64,000 nucleotides of DNA from Cyanobacteria bacterium SIG30 (GTDB lineage: Bacteria; Cyanobacteriota; Vampirovibrionia; Gastranaerophilales; Gastranaerophilaceae). The DNA is taken from the NCBI GenBank assembly GCA_015152475.1, contig SUTW01000001.1, forward strand, positions 124,001-188,000, written 5' to 3'. Below are positions 53,160 through 63,122 of this stretch, one piece after another. The notes beneath the pieces were generated by a model. That model saw nothing but the letters and a program-made list of their open reading frames with translations. It made no database searches and had not been told where the DNA came from. The position numbers and the translations under genes were made by a program. The first letter of the stretch is position 1. Each line of letters begins with the position of its first letter.

Positions 53160-56100
53160 AAAATTCCTTTTCTTTAAAAATTTCATCAATTAAACTAGTA
53201 AATTCTTTTTGGTTAAATTGGCTTTTTTGAATATATTTTTCAATACCATATTGTAAAAATTGATTTTTCAAAATTGAAGCATCAAAAGAACTTAAAACTA
53301 TAACCGGCATATCACTTTTTAGTTCTTCTCTTAGTTTTTTGACAAGTTCAAAGCCGGTAACTCTTGGCATATCGTAATCAGTTATTAATAAGTCAAATTT
53401 TTCTGTTTTTAACAATTCTAATGCTTCATCGCCATCTGAAACTGCTTGAATACTATAGCCATAATTTTGCAAAATATTTTTCTGTAAAACTCTTGTTGTT
53501 ATAGAATCGTCTGCAATTAGAATTTTATATTTTGCTCTGTTTTGAGCTTCAATAAATTTATCAGAAGCAATTATATTAAGAGTGGCTTTTTTTGAAATTT
53601 GACTAAAAATATCCTGAATATTCAAGATTAAACAAGTTTCTCCATTTGCAAGAGTCGTAATTCCTGAAATGTTTTTAACATTTACAAATGGCGCAGATAA
53701 TTTTTTCTGCAAAATTTCTTGGTCGCCTATCAATTTATCAACAACAATTCCTAAATAATTTTCTTCTTGTTTCAAAATCATAACAATATTTTTTTCAATT
53801 CTTTTAGGTTCGCTTCCAACGCCTAAAATCTGAGAAAGCGAGAAGATAGGAATAACTTTTTTTCTATATACGAAATAACTTTTGTTATCTTGTACAAAAA
53901 TGTCTTCAGGCATAATTTTAACAACAACAGAAATATTTGAAGTATCAACTGCATAAAAAACGTCTTTTTCTGAAACTATAAATACATTTGTTGTCGCCAT
54001 TGCCACAGGAAGCTCAATTCTGACACATGTGCCTTCACCAAGTTGTGAAATCACATTTATTTTGCCGTCTAATTGAGTAATTTTATTTCTAACAATATCA
54101 AGACCCAAACCTCTGCCTGATAGTTCTGTTACTTTGTCTTCTGTTGTAAACCCTGGGTAAAAAATGAAATCCATAATTTCTTCATTAGTAATTGTTTCCA
54201 TATCTTTTGCAGAAACTAAACCTTTTTTAATAACAGTTTGACGAACTTTTTCTATATCAATGCCTTTACCATCATCCTTAACATCAATAATGATTTTATT
54301 TCCTACATTTTTTGCACTAATTAAGATTTTTCCAACAGAATTTTTCCCAAGTTTTGTTCTTTCTTCAATTGTTTCGATTCCATGGTCAATTGAATTTCTT
54401 AAAATGTGAACAAGTGGCATTTTTATTTCTTCAATAATCTTTTTATCAGCACTAACTTCGCTACCTTCTATTCTAAAATCAATTTTTTTACCATTTTCAC
54501 TTGCAATATTATGGACCATTCTTGGAAACAAATGAAAAATGGTTGCAAGAGGAAGAATTCTTAATGTCTTTGTCATTGTTTCTAGTTCAGTAGATAAAGA
54601 ACTAAGCTTTGAATCACCTTCTTGCATTTGTTTGACTATAAAATGAATCATATCCAACATTTTGTTACAACTTTCACTATGGTAACTGTATAAAGACAAA
54701 AGTTGTTTGTTATGGGAAATAACACTTTGGACATCAAGATTTAGACCTGAATCTAAAAGATATTTTTTCTCATAATATTTTAAATAATAGCCAATTTTAT
54801 GCCAATTACGAATCCAGTCTTCAAATTCATTTTGAAATTTTTTAACTGAAGTTAAATATTCAGTATTTTTAATTCTAAGTAAAATTAATTCATTAACTTG
54901 ATTAACTAATTTATCAAGCTTTGAAGAATCAACTCTTAATGTTTTAATTTCACCAGAATCTATATTATCGAACCAATTGTTTCCATTAAATTTATTTTTT
55001 TTGACAGGAATTTCAATTTTTAAATTATTATTGCTTTCTTCTTTAACAAAACTTTCAAAAAAATTGTTAAATGCTTCTTCAAGCACCACTACTCTTTTTT
55101 CAAAAATTTCATAATCTTTATTATTAGCATTTGCATCTTCTATAATATCAGCACTATCAATAACAATTTGTTTTAAAATATCAATATCATCATTTGGAAA
55201 AACACCTTTCTGAAAACAGTTTTTTAAAATTTTTAAAATTATTTTATATGCCCTTTTAATTTCAAGAGGCTCAATTTCATTTTTTATTTGCGAAATTTTA
55301 TTTTCAACTATTTCAAATTTAATTTTATTATTTTTTAAATTTTCAATATCTTCATTTATATCTTTAATTAAAGATATAAATTCGGTATTTACATTGTTTG
55401 AAATTTTTTTAATTTCAATATGTTCATCTTTTTTGTTTTTATTATTGGTATTTTTAAAATTTTGAAGCTGATTATTTGCAATTTCAAAATAATTTTCTTT
55501 TTCTAAATTGTTTTTTGAACATAATTCATCAAAAAATCTTACAAAATCAGAAAATTTCATTTCAAGATTTTGCAGATGTCCAAAATCTATGCCTTCATCT
55601 GTTTTTCTAATTTCGGAAACAGCTTGGTAAATACTTTCTAATTTTTCAGCACTATGTTGTATATTTAAATTTTTAAAAATTCCTTGAAGCTCGACGACTT
55701 TATTTTTAAATTCATCAATGCAGTCAAAATCAGCATCTTCTTTATATTTTAAATAGAAAAATAAAACTTCAATAATCAAAGCTTTAATTTGATTTAAATT
55801 TTTTACAAATTCCTCATTAATTTTTGCAGTTTTATCATCTGTTCTAGTACCAATATTTTGAAGATTTTGTATGTAAAAATCTATATCATCTGTGTAGAAT
55901 TCACTTTTGTTTTCAACAGTTCTCTTTATCAAAAAAACAATATAATCAAGGGTTTGCGATAACACATTAACAATATCATAATTCGGCTCTATTTTATTTT
56001 CTTTCACAAGCCAAATAACATCTTCCATTCTGTGAACAACATCTTGAATACGAGCAAAACCAAGCATTCTTACAGAACCTTTTAAGCTATGAGCATAGCG

Positions 56101-56241
56101 GAACAATTTTAAATATACTTCTTCATTCTTGCAAGTTTCCTGAAGAACAACAATGCAATCATTCATTGATTGCAAAATCTCTGAACTTTCTTGTTGAAAA
56201 ATATTTAAAACTTCATCAAGCTCATCACCAAAGAAATCCAA
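53149..56241 (-). CDS. Hybrid chemotaxis kinase CheA fused to a CheY-like receiver
   Basis: 1030 residues. N-terminal Hpt domain with His51 in AHSLKGSVRML. A long Asn/Lys/Glu-rich middle (about 110-440) has no clear fold. Then come the dimerisation and HATPase parts (LVHILRNSIDHGIE N-box, DDGKGID G-box, GRGLGLDIVR), a CheW-like domain (about 750-890), and a C-terminal receiver (ILIADDSITTRVL, TDYDMPR with the phospho-acceptor Asp, then VLSSFD). Such CheA-CheY hybrids are known in cyanobacterial and type IV pilus (Chp/Pil) systems. It overlaps the HD gene and follows the receptor gene by two bases. Confidence 0.92.
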   Translation of the reverse strand: MDFFGDELDEVLNIFQQESSEILQSMNDCIVVLQETCKNEEVYLKLFRYAHSLKGSVRMLGFARIQDVVHRMEDVIWLVKENKIEPNYDIVNVLSQTLDYIVFLIKRTVENKSEFYTDDIDFYIQNLQNIGTRTDDKTAKINEEFVKNLNQIKALIIEVLFFYLKYKEDADFDCIDEFKNKVVELQGIFKNLNIQHSAEKLESIYQAVSEIRKTDEGIDFGHLQNLEMKFSDFVRFFDELCSKNNLEKENYFEIANNQLQNFKNTNNKNKKDEHIEIKKISNNVNTEFISLIKDINEDIENLKNNKIKFEIVENKISQIKNEIEPLEIKRAYKIILKILKNCFQKGVFPNDDIDILKQIVIDSADIIEDANANNKDYEIFEKRVVVLEEAFNNFFESFVKEESNNNLKIEIPVKKNKFNGNNWFDNIDSGEIKTLRVDSSKLDKLVNQVNELILLRIKNTEYLTSVKKFQNEFEDWIRNWHKIGYYLKYYEKKYLLDSGLNLDVQSVISHNKQLLSLYSYHSESCNKMLDMIHFIVKQMQEGDSKLSSLSTELETMTKTLRILPLATIFHLFPRMVHNIASENGKKIDFRIEGSEVSADKKIIEEIKMPLVHILRNSIDHGIETIEERTKLGKNSVGKILISAKNVGNKIIIDVKDDGKGIDIEKVRQTVIKKGLVSAKDMETITNEEIMDFIFYPGFTTEDKVTELSGRGLGLDIVRNKITQLDGKINVISQLGEGTCVRIELPVAMATTNVFIVSEKDVFYAVDTSNISVVVKIMPEDIFVQDNKSYFVYRKKVIPIFSLSQILGVGSEPKRIEKNIVMILKQEENYLGIVVDKLIGDQEILQKKLSAPFVNVKNISGITTLANGETCLILNIQDIFSQISKKATLNIIASDKFIEAQNRAKYKILIADDSITTRVLQKNILQNYGYSIQAVSDGDEALELLKTEKFDLLITDYDMPRVTGFELVKKLREELKSDMPVIVLSSFDASILKNQFLQYGIEKYIQKSQFNQKEFTSLIDEIFKEKEFYDN

Positions 56242-56243
56242 AA

Positions 56244-57299
56244 TTATTCCTCATCAATAAATGTTCTGTATGTCTTTGCCAAATTATTAAAGAAATCAAT
56301 ATTTTTATGACTTTCGTCGTAAATTTTATTTCCTTCTTCCAAAATAGTATTTAATTCATTTGTATAATCTTCAAGACTTGATGTGTCTTGTTCGACTTTT
56401 TGCCAAGACTGTATAACTTGAGAAATGTGTTTTGAAACATCCTCCATAAGAACGATTAACTGCTCAATATTTTCACCAATATTATTTGCAAGATTCAAAC
56501 CAGATTCAATTTCTTTTGTACCTTCTTCTGTTGCCATAACAGTTGAATTTGTAGTTTGTTGAATATTTAAAATTAATTCAGAAATTTTTGCAGTTGCTTT
56601 TTTTGATTCATCAGCAAGCTTTCTGATTTCACTTGCAACAACTGCAAAACCCTTACCATGTTCACCTGCACGAGCCGCTTCAACTGCAGCATTTAAGGCA
56701 AGTAAATTTGTTTGTTCTGTAATATCTTCGACAACACCAATACTTGAAGATATTGACTGAATAAATTCTGATAATTCCAAAATCAATTCTGCTATAGTTT
56801 GAATTTTGTGTCTTAGTGCAAACATTTTATCAATATTAGCTTTAACTGCATGGTTTTCTGTATTAGTATAATCTAAAGACTGTTCTGTTTTTTCTTTAGT
56901 CATAATCATTAAGTTATTAAGTGATTCAAAACCGTCTTTTACTTTTCCAATTGAACTTTTAATATTAATTAATTTTAAAACAGAAGAATTTAAATTATTT
57001 TTTTGATTATCAATAACATTTTCAATGTTTTTTGTACCATCTGCTGTTTTTTGCATTATGTTGTCTAAAGTTTTTTGTGCTGAATTTTTTATTATTCTTC
57101 TTGTTGCTTCAAGAACAATTGCAATAACAACAAAAATCAAAATAAGGACAATTGCAAACATAAAATTAGAAATATTTGTATGTTCAGAAATAAAATATAC
57201 TATGATAAACGCAAGCATAATAGATATCATATCAATCGCTTGTTTTTTTTGAAGATTTTTAAATAAAACAATGCTTTTATTTTCTTTATCTTGTGCCAT
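56244..57299 (-). CDS. Methyl-accepting chemotaxis protein without periplasmic sensor domain
   Basis: 351 residues. Two adjacent membrane helices (about 19-38 and 45-65) with a very short loop, no HAMP, then a coiled-coil signalling domain. The hairpin tip is [40 protein letters not shown], the CheA/CheW contact. Because there is no extracellular ligand domain, the signal is probably membrane-borne or cytoplasmic. GAGGAAAT precedes the ATG. It is the first gene of the minus-strand MCP-cheA-HD cluster and divergent from the double-CheW gene. Confidence 0.92.
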   Translation of the reverse strand: MAQDKENKSIVLFKNLQKKQAIDMISIMLAFIIVYFISEHTNISNFMFAIVLILIFVVIAIVLEATRRIIKNSAQKTLDNIMQKTADGTKNIENVIDNQKNNLNSSVLKLINIKSSIGKVKDGFESLNNLMIMTKEKTEQSLDYTNTENHAVKANIDKMFALRHKIQTIAELILELSEFIQSISSSIGVVEDITEQTNLLALNAAVEAARAGEHGKGFAVVASEIRKLADESKKATAKISELILNIQQTTNSTVMATEEGTKEIESGLNLANNIGENIEQLIVLMEDVSKHISQVIQSWQKVEQDTSSLEDYTNELNTILEEGNKIYDESHKNIDFFNNLAKTYRTFIDEE

Positions 57300-57392
57300 A
57301 TTTCCTCATTTCGTAAAATAGTGTATAATATACCAAGGTTATTATATAAAATTTTTTTAATAAAAGCAAAAGAAAGCAAAAAATTAGATTTT
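57300..57392. promoter_or_regulatory. Divergent promoter region of the chemosensory cluster
   Basis: TGTATAAT near 57322-57329 is a plus-strand extended -10 for the double-CheW gene. Minus-strand sequence over the same stretch (TATTATACAC) could serve the receptor gene. Palindromic overlap of the boxes suggests mutually exclusive or co-regulated firing. Confidence 0.4.
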
Positions 57393-58382
57393 ATGAATGA
57401 TATAACTGTACAAAGTAAAAGTAAAACATATTTATTTTTAGAAACCAACAATATGGAATATATGTTGAATTCTAAAAATATTTTAGAAATCATTAAAATA
57501 CCTTCACTTGAATGCCCAAAAGTATTACCAAAACACGTTTGTGGGCTATTAGAATATAAAAATGAAATAATAAATGTTATGGACCTAAGAAGTTTATTGG
57601 GTCTTGAAATAAAACCTTTTTCTTTAAATAGCAAAATCATAATTATAAGTTTCAAAGACAACAAGTTTGCACTCGTTGTAGACAATGTTTCAGATATTAA
57701 AAAAATTGATTCAGATTTAATAAAAGATGCACCATATAATAGCGAATTTGAAATAATACAAAAAATTTATACTCCTAAAAATGACGCAAGCGTTATGGTT
57801 TTAAACATAAAAGTTATTTTTGAAATTTTAAAAAAGTCTTTGGAAAATCAAAATTTTGCACAAAATGATGTAGATTTAATGCCAAAAGATGCAAATTCGA
57901 CAGAAATTTTAAAGCAAAGAGCATTAAATATGAAACAAAAAGAGGATTTCAAAACTTACGCGCCAATAAGTACTGAAAATCAATATATAACATTTAAAAT
58001 TGATGAAATTACATATTGCATTAAAAATAATCATATTAAAGAATTTTATAAAATAAATAAAAGCAAAATAACTAAAATTCCATCAACGCCAAATTTCATT
58101 GCAGGCGTTATAAATGTTAGAGGTGATTTCATTTGTGTTGTTGACATAAAAGCTTATTTCAACAGAGGCAATTCCAAAATAAACGAAAAATCTACTATAA
58201 TAATTTTGCAATCTGATAAATTTAAAATAGCTATACTAACAGAAGGAATTGGAGAAAGTACAATATTTGAAAATGTTGCATTAAACCAAGAAGATTTTGT
58301 TAACTATGTACAAAATGAAAAAATTTACTGCATTTTAAATATTGATAATATTTTAAATAATGAAAAAATTTATATAAAATAG
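57393..58382 (+). CDS. Protein with two tandem CheW-like domains
   Basis: 329 residues from the ATG at 57393; the open frame to 57291 adds a stretch unlike CheW that lies over the promoter. Domain 1 (about 10-160) has EYMLNSKNILEIIKIP, HVCGLLEYKNEIINVMDLRSLLG and ALVVDNVSDI. Domain 2 (about 190-329) has ITYCIKNNHIKEF and NFIAGVINVRGDFICVVDIKAYFN. CheW bridges receptors to CheA. A double CheW may crosslink receptor arrays. It lies divergent to the receptor gene, supporting the same pathway. No clear Shine-Dalgarno. Confidence 0.82.
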   Translation: MNDITVQSKSKTYLFLETNNMEYMLNSKNILEIIKIPSLECPKVLPKHVCGLLEYKNEIINVMDLRSLLGLEIKPFSLNSKIIIISFKDNKFALVVDNVSDIKKIDSDLIKDAPYNSEFEIIQKIYTPKNDASVMVLNIKVIFEILKKSLENQNFAQNDVDLMPKDANSTEILKQRALNMKQKEDFKTYAPISTENQYITFKIDEITYCIKNNHIKEFYKINKSKITKIPSTPNFIAGVINVRGDFICVVDIKAYFNRGNSKINEKSTIIILQSDKFKIAILTEGIGESTIFENVALNQEDFVNYVQNEKIYCILNIDNILNNEKIYIK

Positions 58383-58463
58383 CTTTTCTTTATCATTTTT
58401 TTCCTTAAATAAAAATTAGTATAAATCAACCTTTTATATGACTTAAATTCTTATAAAACTCTC

Positions 58464-58513
58464 TATAATAAAGGTGAGAAAGTACGCTAAACGTAATTAT
58501 CTCGGGGAGAAGA
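58464..58513 (+). promoter_or_regulatory. -10 box and leader hairpin of the TPR protein gene
   Basis: TATAAT at 58464-58469. The leader can fold with GAGA (58476-58479) against TCTC (58500-58503) and TACG (58483-58486) against CGTA (58492-58495). It ends right at the GGGGAG Shine-Dalgarno (58504-58509), four bases before the ATG. Confidence 0.4.
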
Positions 58514-59875
58514 ATGTATAACACAGCGATAAATCCGTTAAATATTGTCTATCGCAAGCCTCAACAATCGCAAGGGGCTAGTAAAAGCATGGCGCAAAAT
58601 GAAGAGGAAACAAAAAATCCCCTTGAAAAAAGAAGAGAAAATGCAAACCATGAAATTGATTTAAATAAACAAAGAACTCCTCTCCCAATTACCAATGCAA
58701 GCAATACCGTAAACATCGCTCAAATAATAACTGATTTTAAAAATACGAATACTGCGATAAATGCACCAAAAGAAATCCAGGATGAAATAGATATTTATTT
58801 ATCACTTGTTGAAAAAGAATCCTTAAAAGAAGACCCTCAAAAATCTATTATTTTATCTAATCTTAAAAATGCATCAAAACTTTCAGATAAATATATAACA
58901 GACACTTTAAAAAAACCTTCTAAAGTTGTAGAAGGCTGGATTGACGCATTATTCGCGCAAAATGTTGTCTTAAAGTCTGACCCGACACAAATAAATGAAG
59001 TTTTCCAAATTAAATTCCCTGATAAAAAGGTTGAAGAACAAGAAAAACCCAAGGAAGATGTTGTTGAAAAAAATGTTGAAAACAATATAGATAAAAAAAC
59101 AGAAAATAAAGCTATTTTAGCATTTAAACAAAGTCATGAATATTACAAAAATGCAACACCGGAATTAAAAAATACTTTTGCAAAAGCAAAGAAAATTTCA
59201 AAACAAAATCCGGCAGATGCCCTAAAATATTATGAAAATGCCCTTAAAATGACAGATTCTGAAGAAAACATTGCATTTAAAGGTGCAATTCATTTTGAAA
59301 GAGGCAAAATTTTTGATGAATATGATTATATTCCAAATGCACTAAATGAATATAAAGAAGCGACAAATTCACCTGATGAAAATCTTAAAAGCAGAGCTCA
59401 TCTTAAAATAGCAAAAATTTATGATGAAAATGTTGAATATGAACCAGCTTTAAACCATTACCATCAAGCAATTGCCTATTTTGGAGAAGCAAACAATCCA
59501 AAAGGACAAACAATAGCAATTAAAGAATTAAGCGGTATGTTTGCACAAAGATATGACAAAGAAAACACAATAATATTCAGCAATCTTGCAATAGACAGCG
59601 CAAAAGAATGTGATGATGAAAAAACATTAGGCGAAGCACTTAGCGATATTGCAAGAAATTATGAATATATAGGCGAAAATAAAGAAGCTTTGACATATTA
59701 CAAAAAAGCTGCAAAAACTTTTAGTGCAAATGAAGAATCACTGGCACAAGTTGCACAAAATTACCTTGATGCTTCAAAACTTATGAGAAAATTAGGTAAT
59801 GAAACTAAGGCAAACTCTCTTTTATCAAAAGCTCATCAATATTTTGAATTAACTCAACGAAACCAATACTCTTAG
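58514..59875 (+). CDS. Cytoplasmic TPR-repeat protein, unknown role
   Basis: 453 residues, no signal peptide or membrane helix. The N-terminal 200 residues are polar and charged. From about 210 at least five tetratricopeptide-like repeats follow (ADALKYYENALKMT, IPNALNEYKEATNS, EPALNHYHQAIAYF, TLGEALSDIARNYEYIGENKEALTYYKKAAK). These make a protein-binding superhelix. GGGGAG gives a strong start. The 3' end overlaps aroB on the other strand by 71 bases, an unusually long convergent overlap. Partner unknown; the chemosensory genes are its nearest upstream neighbours. Confidence 0.72.
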   Translation: MYNTAINPLNIVYRKPQQSQGASKSMAQNEEETKNPLEKRRENANHEIDLNKQRTPLPITNASNTVNIAQIITDFKNTNTAINAPKEIQDEIDIYLSLVEKESLKEDPQKSIILSNLKNASKLSDKYITDTLKKPSKVVEGWIDALFAQNVVLKSDPTQINEVFQIKFPDKKVEEQEKPKEDVVEKNVENNIDKKTENKAILAFKQSHEYYKNATPELKNTFAKAKKISKQNPADALKYYENALKMTDSEENIAFKGAIHFERGKIFDEYDYIPNALNEYKEATNSPDENLKSRAHLKIAKIYDENVEYEPALNHYHQAIAYFGEANNPKGQTIAIKELSGMFAQRYDKENTIIFSNLAIDSAKECDDEKTLGEALSDIARNYEYIGENKEALTYYKKAAKTFSANEESLAQVAQNYLDASKLMRKLGNETKANSLLSKAHQYFELTQRNQYS

Positions 59876-60851
59876 GCATTACAAAATTTAATTTTCCGTA
59901 TTTTACTTTTTTATCATTTTGAAGTGCTTTAACTATTTCATCTTTGTCGTATTTTTTATCAAGTTCAATATTTAAATTTAGTTTCTCTAAAAAAGAAATT
60001 CCGTATTCATAATATTCTTTATCTATATTGTTTGTTAAAAGAGCCAATTTTAAAATACTTTTCATCCCAATTGCAACAGCTTCGCCATGGGTATAAATTT
60101 CGTAATTTGTAATTTTTTCAATTGCATGAGCTATTGTATGCCCAAAATTTAAAATAGCGCGAAGTCCACCTTCTTTTTCATCTTGCTCAACAACACTCGC
60201 TTTCATTTTGCAACATCTATATATTATTTCATCATAGTTCTCTTCGAAAAAAGGATTGTTTAACAAATCAAAAAAGAGTTCACTTTCATCAACATTACAA
60301 TTTTTTTCAATAAACGCATATTTCAAAACTTCAGCAAGCCCTGTTTTAATTTGTCTTTCTGGCAATGTTGATAAAACTTCAGGGTCGATTATAACTTTTC
60401 TTGGTTGATAAAATGTGCCAATTAAATTTTTACCAAAATCGGTATCAATTCCTGTTTTTCCACCCACAGAAGAATCAACCTGAGCAAGTAAAGTTGTTGG
60501 AATTTGAATTAAATCAATTCCGCGCAAACAAGTTGAAGCAACAAAACCTGCCATATCTCCAACAACACCACCACCAAAGGCAACAATTAAATCTGTTCTT
60601 TGAATGCCAAGACTTAATAATTTTTCGCATAAAGTTTTGTATGTTTCAAAGTTTTTATATTTTTCGCCATCACCCATAAGCAAAACTTTATAACCGTCAA
60701 AATATTTTCCGTATAAATCAAAAACTGTTTTATTAGAAATTACAAAAACTCTTTTTTTGCTATCTATAAAAGATTTAACATCTTTTAAAATGCCTTTTTC
60801 AATAATAATTTCATAACTTCTGTCTTTTAAATTAACTGTTAAGTTTTTCAT
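59805..60851 (-). CDS. aroB: 3-dehydroquinate synthase
   Basis: 348 residues. NAD-dependent second step of the shikimate pathway. Motifs: VAFGGGVVGDMAGFVA, IPTTLLAQVDSSVGGKTGID, FGKNLIGTFYQP, and the metal ligands around LNFGHTIAHAIE and YTHGEAVAIGM. AAGGAA precedes the ATG, which lies inside the 3' end of aroK (20-base overlap). Last gene of coaBC-nif3-aroC-aroK-aroB. Confidence 0.97.
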   Translation of the reverse strand: MKNLTVNLKDRSYEIIIEKGILKDVKSFIDSKKRVFVISNKTVFDLYGKYFDGYKVLLMGDGEKYKNFETYKTLCEKLLSLGIQRTDLIVAFGGGVVGDMAGFVASTCLRGIDLIQIPTTLLAQVDSSVGGKTGIDTDFGKNLIGTFYQPRKVIIDPEVLSTLPERQIKTGLAEVLKYAFIEKNCNVDESELFFDLLNNPFFEENYDEIIYRCCKMKASVVEQDEKEGGLRAILNFGHTIAHAIEKITNYEIYTHGEAVAIGMKSILKLALLTNNIDKEYYEYGISFLEKLNLNIELDKKYDKDEIVKALQNDKKVKYGKLNFVMPKSIGFVELIQNIDELLIKESLP

Positions 60852-61338
60852 TTATATTCCTTACTATTTCTTCTAGAGTTTTGTTTTCTGTGTTTATTAT
60901 AATATCTGCAAGCTCATATTTTTCGCGTCTTTGTTCAAAAATTTTTTCAAATTCACGATATGCATCAGAACATCTTATAAGGGGTCTTGTTTCGCTATCT
61001 TTAATTCTTTCAAATAAAATTAGAGGCGATGCTTTTAAATAAATAACTTTACCAATTTTTTTAAGGTTATCTATATTTTCAACATCTTTAACAATTCCGC
61101 CACCTGTTGCAATTATAAAATTTTCACAGCCCATATGTTTTTGTATAGCTTTTTTTTCAAGTTCCCGAAAATGTTTTTCACCATATTTTGCAAAAATTTC
61201 ATTGATTTTCATGTTTTCATTTTTTTCGATATCTTCATCAAAATCGACAAAATTCATAGCCCACAAATTGGCTAAATATCTGCCTATGGTTGTTTTTCCA
61301 GCACCCATCAAACCTATCAGAACAATGTTATCTTTCAT
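60832..61338 (-). CDS. aroK: Shikimate kinase
   Basis: 168 residues. P-loop GLMGAGKTTIGRYLA, the shikimate-binding DFDEDIEK and GGGIV motifs, the FRELEKKAI segment and the lid Arg in SETRPLIR. Phosphorylates shikimate with ATP. It overlaps aroC by 11 bases and aroB by 20, giving tight translational coupling. Confidence 0.96.
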   Translation of the reverse strand: MKDNIVLIGLMGAGKTTIGRYLANLWAMNFVDFDEDIEKNENMKINEIFAKYGEKHFRELEKKAIQKHMGCENFIIATGGGIVKDVENIDNLKKIGKVIYLKASPLILFERIKDSETRPLIRCSDAYREFEKIFEQRREKYELADIIINTENKTLEEIVRNINEKLNS

Positions 61339-62374
61339 AGTTTGCCTTTATTTGTTCAAAATTGTCTGATCCATATCTTTCTAAAAAAGCATTGAATAAA
61401 ACAAATGCAACCATATTCAAAGCAACAACTCCACAAGCATGAACTGCTGTAACATCTGATCTTTCAAAATGCGCATCAGCTTCTTGTTTAGTTTCAATAT
61501 TAACGGATTTTAAAGGTGTTTTCATAGTTGGTATAGGTTTCATAAAACCCCTTATGACAAGTTCTTCACCATTTGTCATACCACCTTCTAATCCACCTGC
61601 ATTATTAGTTTTTCTTTTGTATTCATTATTTTCAAAATATATTTCATCATGAAAATCACAGCCAAAAACGTCTGCTGATTTAATTCCATTGCCAATTTCA
61701 ACAGCCTTAACAGCAGGAATACTCATCACGGCTTGTGCTAAAATACCATCTAATCTTTTATCCCATTGTGTATGTGAACCAAGCCCAACTGGCAAATTTT
61801 TAAATCTAACTTCAAAAACACCGCCTAAAGTTGTACCTTTTTCTTTTGCTTCGTCAATTTTAGCATTTATTCCATCGCCAACTACACCACCAACTGACAA
61901 CAATTCAAATTCGCCAGTTATATTAAATTTTTTGAGGAAATCTTGTGCCAATGCACCAACTGCAACGCGAGAAGCTGTTTCTCTGGCAGATGACCTTTCT
62001 AAAATATTTCTAATGTCATTTTGATTATACTTTATAGAACCCGCTAAATCTGCATGGCCTGGACGCGCAACCAATATTTTATCAAAATCTGCATCAACCT
62101 TTTCGGATGACATTTTTTCTTGCCAGTTTTCCCAATCTTTATTTTTTATTTCAAAACAAATAGGACTACCTAAACTTTTACCATGGCGAATTCCAGATTT
62201 AACTTCAACTTTATCAGTTTCAATCAGCATTCTTCCGCCTCTTCCATAACCTTGTTGACGATTTGAAAGTTCAGAATTTATAAAATCAATATCTACCTCA
62301 ACATTAGCTGGGAAACCATCAATTATAACTGTTAAACATTTGCCATGACTTTCGCCTGATGTTAAAAACCTCAT
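61328..62374 (-). CDS. aroC: Chorismate synthase
   Basis: 348 residues from the second ATG of an ATGATG pair. AAGGAG lies six bases upstream of it, and the longer frame to 62419 would overlap the nif3 gene. Family signatures: RFLTSGESHGK at the start, RQQGYGRGGRM, HADLAGSIKYN with ERSSARETASRVAVG, and GGLEGGMTNGEELVIRG. It forms chorismate from EPSP with reduced FMN. Chorismate feeds aromatic amino acids, folate and menaquinone. Confidence 0.96.
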   Translation of the reverse strand: MRFLTSGESHGKCLTVIIDGFPANVEVDIDFINSELSNRQQGYGRGGRMLIETDKVEVKSGIRHGKSLGSPICFEIKNKDWENWQEKMSSEKVDADFDKILVARPGHADLAGSIKYNQNDIRNILERSSARETASRVAVGALAQDFLKKFNITGEFELLSVGGVVGDGINAKIDEAKEKGTTLGGVFEVRFKNLPVGLGSHTQWDKRLDGILAQAVMSIPAVKAVEIGNGIKSADVFGCDFHDEIYFENNEYKRKTNNAGGLEGGMTNGEELVIRGFMKPIPTMKTPLKSVNIETKQEADAHFERSDVTAVHACGVVALNMVAFVLFNAFLERYGSDNFEQIKANYER

Positions 62375-62384
62375 CATACACTCC

Positions 62385-63122
62385 TTATACATAAATCCAA
62401 GGGACATGTTCTGTTGCAATAATAACTTCTACTTTAGATTTTGCAATTAAACCTTGCAATAAAGGCAAAACCGGAAGTTCACTTTCAAAATGCCCAACAT
62501 CTAAAACAGCAAAATCGTCAACTTCTATTGCATTATGAAATTTTACATCACCAGTTATAAAAATATCTATATCGTAACCTGCAATTTTTTTGATATAACT
62601 GCTTCCGGCACCTGCCGCAATAGCAACTGTTTTAATACTTTCAATTCCTGATGGATTAACCAATTTCAATCTTTGACAACCAAGTGAAGATTTAACTTGT
62701 GTTATAAATTCATCAAGCCCTATTTCGTCTTTAAGATGAGCCATTTTCACATATTCATTAAGTGTGACAAGGTTTTTTAAACCCAAAACGCCTGCAAGTG
62801 CATCTGTTGTTGAACCATAAGTTTTATCTAAATTTGTATGTGCACTATAAACGCTAATATTATGTTTTATTGCCTGAATAATTAAATTATTATCAACTTT
62901 TTTCAATTTATCAAAAATCAAAGGGTGATGAGTAACAACTAAATCGCAGTCATTTGTAATCGCTTGTTCTAAAACTTCTTGCGTAAAAGACAAGGCAACC
63001 ATTACTTTATTTGTATAATCATGATGCAAATTTATTTGCCAACCAGAATTATCCCATTCTTCGGCTAAATCTAGTGAAGCGTAACTTTCAATCATTGAAA
63101 TAATTTTTTCAGTTTTAATCAT
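62385..63122 (-). CDS. Nif3-like dinuclear metal centre protein
   Basis: 245 residues, the short form of the NIF3/YbgI family without an inserted PII-like domain. Metal ligands are in VTHHPLIF, SAHTNLDKT and LDVGHFESE. The start LAEEWDNSGWQIN matches family. Function is poorly defined (annotated as GTP cyclohydrolase type 2-like or a radiation-response factor). It overlaps coaBC by eight bases and is followed by aroC. Confidence 0.88.
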   Translation of the reverse strand: MIKTEKIISMIESYASLDLAEEWDNSGWQINLHHDYTNKVMVALSFTQEVLEQAITNDCDLVVTHHPLIFDKLKKVDNNLIIQAIKHNISVYSAHTNLDKTYGSTTDALAGVLGLKNLVTLNEYVKMAHLKDEIGLDEFITQVKSSLGCQRLKLVNPSGIESIKTVAIAAGAGSSYIKKIAGYDIDIFITGDVKFHNAIEVDDFAVLDVGHFESELPVLPLLQGLIAKSKVEVIIATEHVPWIYV

